Shown: positions 19,196 to 20,661 of the stretch, piece after piece | Numbering within the stretch: the first letter of the stretch is position 1 | How the letters are laid out: every line of letters starts with the position of its first letter | Assembly (NCBI GenBank): GCA_043800905.1 | Contig: JAZDMO010000020.1 | Span: 1-20,661 of the forward strand | Length of the DNA stretch: 20,661 nt | Origin: JAHITU01 sp043800905 | GTDB lineage: Bacteria > Patescibacteriota > Minisyncoccia > Phycocordibacterales > UBA12079 | Direction: 5' to 3' | Position numbers and translations under genes: made by a program | The notes under the pieces: model-generated | Database searches by the model: none | The model's input: only the letters and a program-made list of their open reading frames with translations | Told to the model about the DNA's origin: nothing

Positions 19196-20251
19196 TTATT
19201 TTCCTCCTATATTTAAGAGAGCATTTCCTCCGCTAGGGAAGTCATACTTGGTTGTTTTTCCCATAATCGCCATGATATTACTCCACGCCTCTTTTTTGTC
19301 CATTCCAGGATTGTTTCTTACCGTGTCATCAACCATTTTTTGTATTTTTTCAGTCATTTTTTGGTTGTTTAACATTTTTTGATATTCTGGTTCGTAATTT
19401 AGATCGTTTAAAGAAACCACTTCTAAAAGGATTCCATAACGACCTTCGATGGGGCTCGGGATCCTATTAATATAGTAATCCTCACCGTCTTTTTCTAACG
19501 AACTTTCACTGTCGTCTACTCCAAACTCTTTTTTTATATGGTCTTGGAGAATTTTTACTTTTCTTTTTACTGCTTCTGCTCCTCTATCGTTTGAATTCAT
19601 AAAATTTATAATTTCTACGATAGTTTCTGGGAGATTTTTCCCAGAATTAATAATTTCAGCTAATCCTAGTTTGATCTCTTCAGGAGTTTTCCCTTCAGAA
19701 ATAAATCTGAGAATAACAGCTTTGGCCTCGTCTTTTAGTGCGTCATTTATGACGGCATTTTCTACCCCTTGAAAGGTTCGTGCCAGTAAAGGGTTCGGTC
19801 TATATTGAAACATAAGTTTGGCAATCAGTAATATCCCGTCACTCGCCGGTTGATCTTCGGTGAAATCTTCTTTGATTGACATCAAAGATATTATTCCCGA
19901 TGGTTTAATTATTTCCCAAAGATCTTTTGCATAAAATCCGGGCATATAGGTTGTTAGATCCCCAGTAAAATAATTAAGAGTATTTATCAGGGTGTATTCT
20001 GGGACTTCAAATGTTATTTGGTTCCAGAAAACAGAGGTCGATATAAAAAAAAGCGCTAATCCACAAAAGACTGTTGTGGACGGTTTCATTTCTATAAAAT
20101 AGTTGAAACAAAACATAATAATTACAACCGGTAAAACAACCAACCCCAAATTCGTCAATATTTTCATTTTTTGGTTTTGCCTTTTTGAAAGTTCCTTTCT
20201 TAGAGCTGCACTTTTCTTGATGTTTGTTTTTGAAGCTTCTTGTTTGGCCAT
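19196..20251 (-). CDS. SPFH/prohibitin-like membrane protein
   Basis: 351 residues. A basic N-terminus is followed by two hydrophobic segments (about 31-53 and 58-76). Then comes a region resembling an SPFH (band 7) domain: FEVPEYTLINTL, TYMPGFYAKDLWEIIKPSG (the PG and turn typical of these domains), a strand pair LLIAKLMFQYRPNP, and a helical NAVINDALKDEAKAVILRFISEGKTPEEIK. The C-terminal third is helical and charged, ending in a glycine-rich tail. SPFH proteins form rings on membranes and organise proteases or signalling proteins; the assignment here is by pattern only. ATG 20251 has AAGGAG nearby. A promoter at 20390-20419 predicts a leader of about 130 nt. First gene of a two-gene operon. 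Confidence 0.6.
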   Translation of the reverse strand: MAKQEASKTNIKKSAALRKELSKRQNQKMKILTNLGLVVLPVVIIMFCFNYFIEMKPSTTVFCGLALFFISTSVFWNQITFEVPEYTLINTLNYFTGDLTTYMPGFYAKDLWEIIKPSGIISLMSIKEDFTEDQPASDGILLIAKLMFQYRPNPLLARTFQGVENAVINDALKDEAKAVILRFISEGKTPEEIKLGLAEIINSGKNLPETIVEIINFMNSNDRGAEAVKRKVKILQDHIKKEFGVDDSESSLEKDGEDYYINRIPSPIEGRYGILLEVVSLNDLNYEPEYQKMLNNQKMTEKIQKMVDDTVRNNPGMDKKEAWSNIMAIMGKTTKYDFPSGGNALLNIGGK

Positions 20252-20302
20252 TTTTGACTCTCCTTTTTAGTAAAATAAAACAATTATTAGTTTTATATGT
20301 AA

Positions 20303-20327
20303 AATTTAAATAAATTTTATTTAAATT
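20303..20327. repeat. AT-only inverted repeat in the SPFH leader
   Basis: Arms AATTTAAATAA and TTATTTAAATT around ATT. It lies inside the predicted 5' leader, 52 nt before the start codon. Because it is A/T only, chance is a real alternative. Confidence 0.4.
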
Positions 20328-20389
20328 AAATTTTTTCAATAGATTAAACCCAAACCCAATAGGGTAATAATTTAACTTTTCTAATATAT

Positions 20390-20419
20390 ATTATATAACA
20401 ATATAACCCACACTGTCAA
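20390..20419 (-). promoter_or_regulatory. Promoter of the SPFH operon
   Basis: On the minus strand, TTGACA (20414-20419), 18 bp, TATAAT (20390-20395). Both boxes match the consensus exactly. Transcription would start near 20383. Confidence 0.7.
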
Positions 20420-20452
20420 GCAAGACAAAATATTCCCAATTCTAGAAACAAA

Positions 20453-20479
20453 CAACTTAGCAACCCCGTTGCTAAGTTG
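20453..20479. repeat. Perfect hairpin upstream of the RAYT gene
   Basis: Arms CAACTTAGCAAC and GTTGCTAAGTTG around CCC. It lies 41 nt before the transposase start and no T-run follows on the plus strand. Such hairpins beside RAYT genes are known as possible substrates of the enzyme. Confidence 0.7.
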
Positions 20480-20520
20480 GCTATTAAGTTAATTATTTAA
20501 ATTAAAATAATAAATAAAAC

Positions 20521-20661
20521 ATGAGAAAATTAAAATTTGAAATAGGTGAATATTATCATATCTATAATCGTGGAACTGATAAAAGAATAATTTTTACTGA
20601 TTATTTTGATTTATTACGCTTCATTCAAAGCGTGAATGAATTTAACACCCTAGAACCAATT
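20521..20661 (+). CDS. REP-associated tyrosine transposase (RAYT), 5' part only
   Basis: The first 47 residues of a gene that runs off the window. The start MRKLKFEIGEYYHIYNRGTD is followed by KRIIFTDYFDLLRFIQSVNEFN. This is the typical beginning of Y1/IS200-like transposases of the REP-associated group, where YHIYNRG forms the first strand and FxDxxDxxRFI the first helix. The catalytic HUH and Tyr lie beyond the window and cannot be checked. In related systems the enzyme recognises short hairpins, so the palindromes in this window are candidate substrates. No SD precedes ATG 20521. Confidence 0.85.
   Translation, partial: MRKLKFEIGEYYHIYNRGTDKRIIFTDYFDLLRFIQSVNEFNTLEPI

Noticed and set aside
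20007..20339. 110-codon frame overlapping the start of the SPFH-like gene
   Set aside because: Out of frame with a gene that has a clear SD and membrane segments; the overlapping frame has no SD and no recognisable features.

Overview
The window is AT-rich, compact bacterial DNA. It reads most like a Candidate Phyla Radiation (Patescibacteria, probably Parcubacteria) genome. This is an inference from several signs: a short, diverged bS21, two VirB2/TrbC-like two-helix proteins with signal peptides, many short genes, intergenic GC-rich palindromes beside a REP-associated transposase (RAYT), and housekeeping genes that start without a Shine-Dalgarno (SD) sequence. I saw no tRNA, rRNA or CRISPR array.

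Layout. 1-1145: two small Cys-rich genes of unknown function with matching promoters, C-terminal zinc-type motifs and terminators, so they look like paralogous cassettes. 1149-4135, minus strand: ybeY, ftsA, ftsZ (rRNA maturation and cell division). 4284-6390, plus: lepB, a HisRS-like protein without catalytic residues, and rpsU. 6391-6779: a block of stacked palindromic repeats. 6780-9728, plus: pth, then three genes with their own terminators (a 119-aa protein, a GAF/GGDEF diguanylate cyclase, a 102-aa protein). 9883-10184: a second palindrome block. 10206-12127, minus: rpsA (protein S1) and a kinase-like unknown. 12236-15730, plus: an MBL-fold protein lacking its zinc ligands, a small membrane protein, and gyrA. 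15793-18735, plus: a SAM methyltransferase, a membrane-anchored solute-binding protein, and two VirB2-like proteins. 18745-20419, minus: an SPFH-like membrane protein translationally coupled to a small anchored protein. 20453-20661: a hairpin and the start of a RAYT transposase cut by the window edge.

Two themes link the regions. First, translation starts fall into two classes. Housekeeping genes have no SD, and four of them (ybeY, lepB, pth, the MBL gene) have a -10 box only 6-9 nt before the start codon, so their mRNAs are probably leaderless. Nearly all accessory genes carry a strong GGAG or AGGAGG. Second, intergenic regions are seeded with several palindrome families, one of which has conserved ends and an exchangeable hairpin core; the RAYT at the right edge is a candidate mobiliser.

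The best candidates for something undescribed are the twin Cys-rich cassettes, the modular palindromes, and the orphan solute-binding-protein/VirB2 locus. All calls come from reading the sequence; no database search was run.
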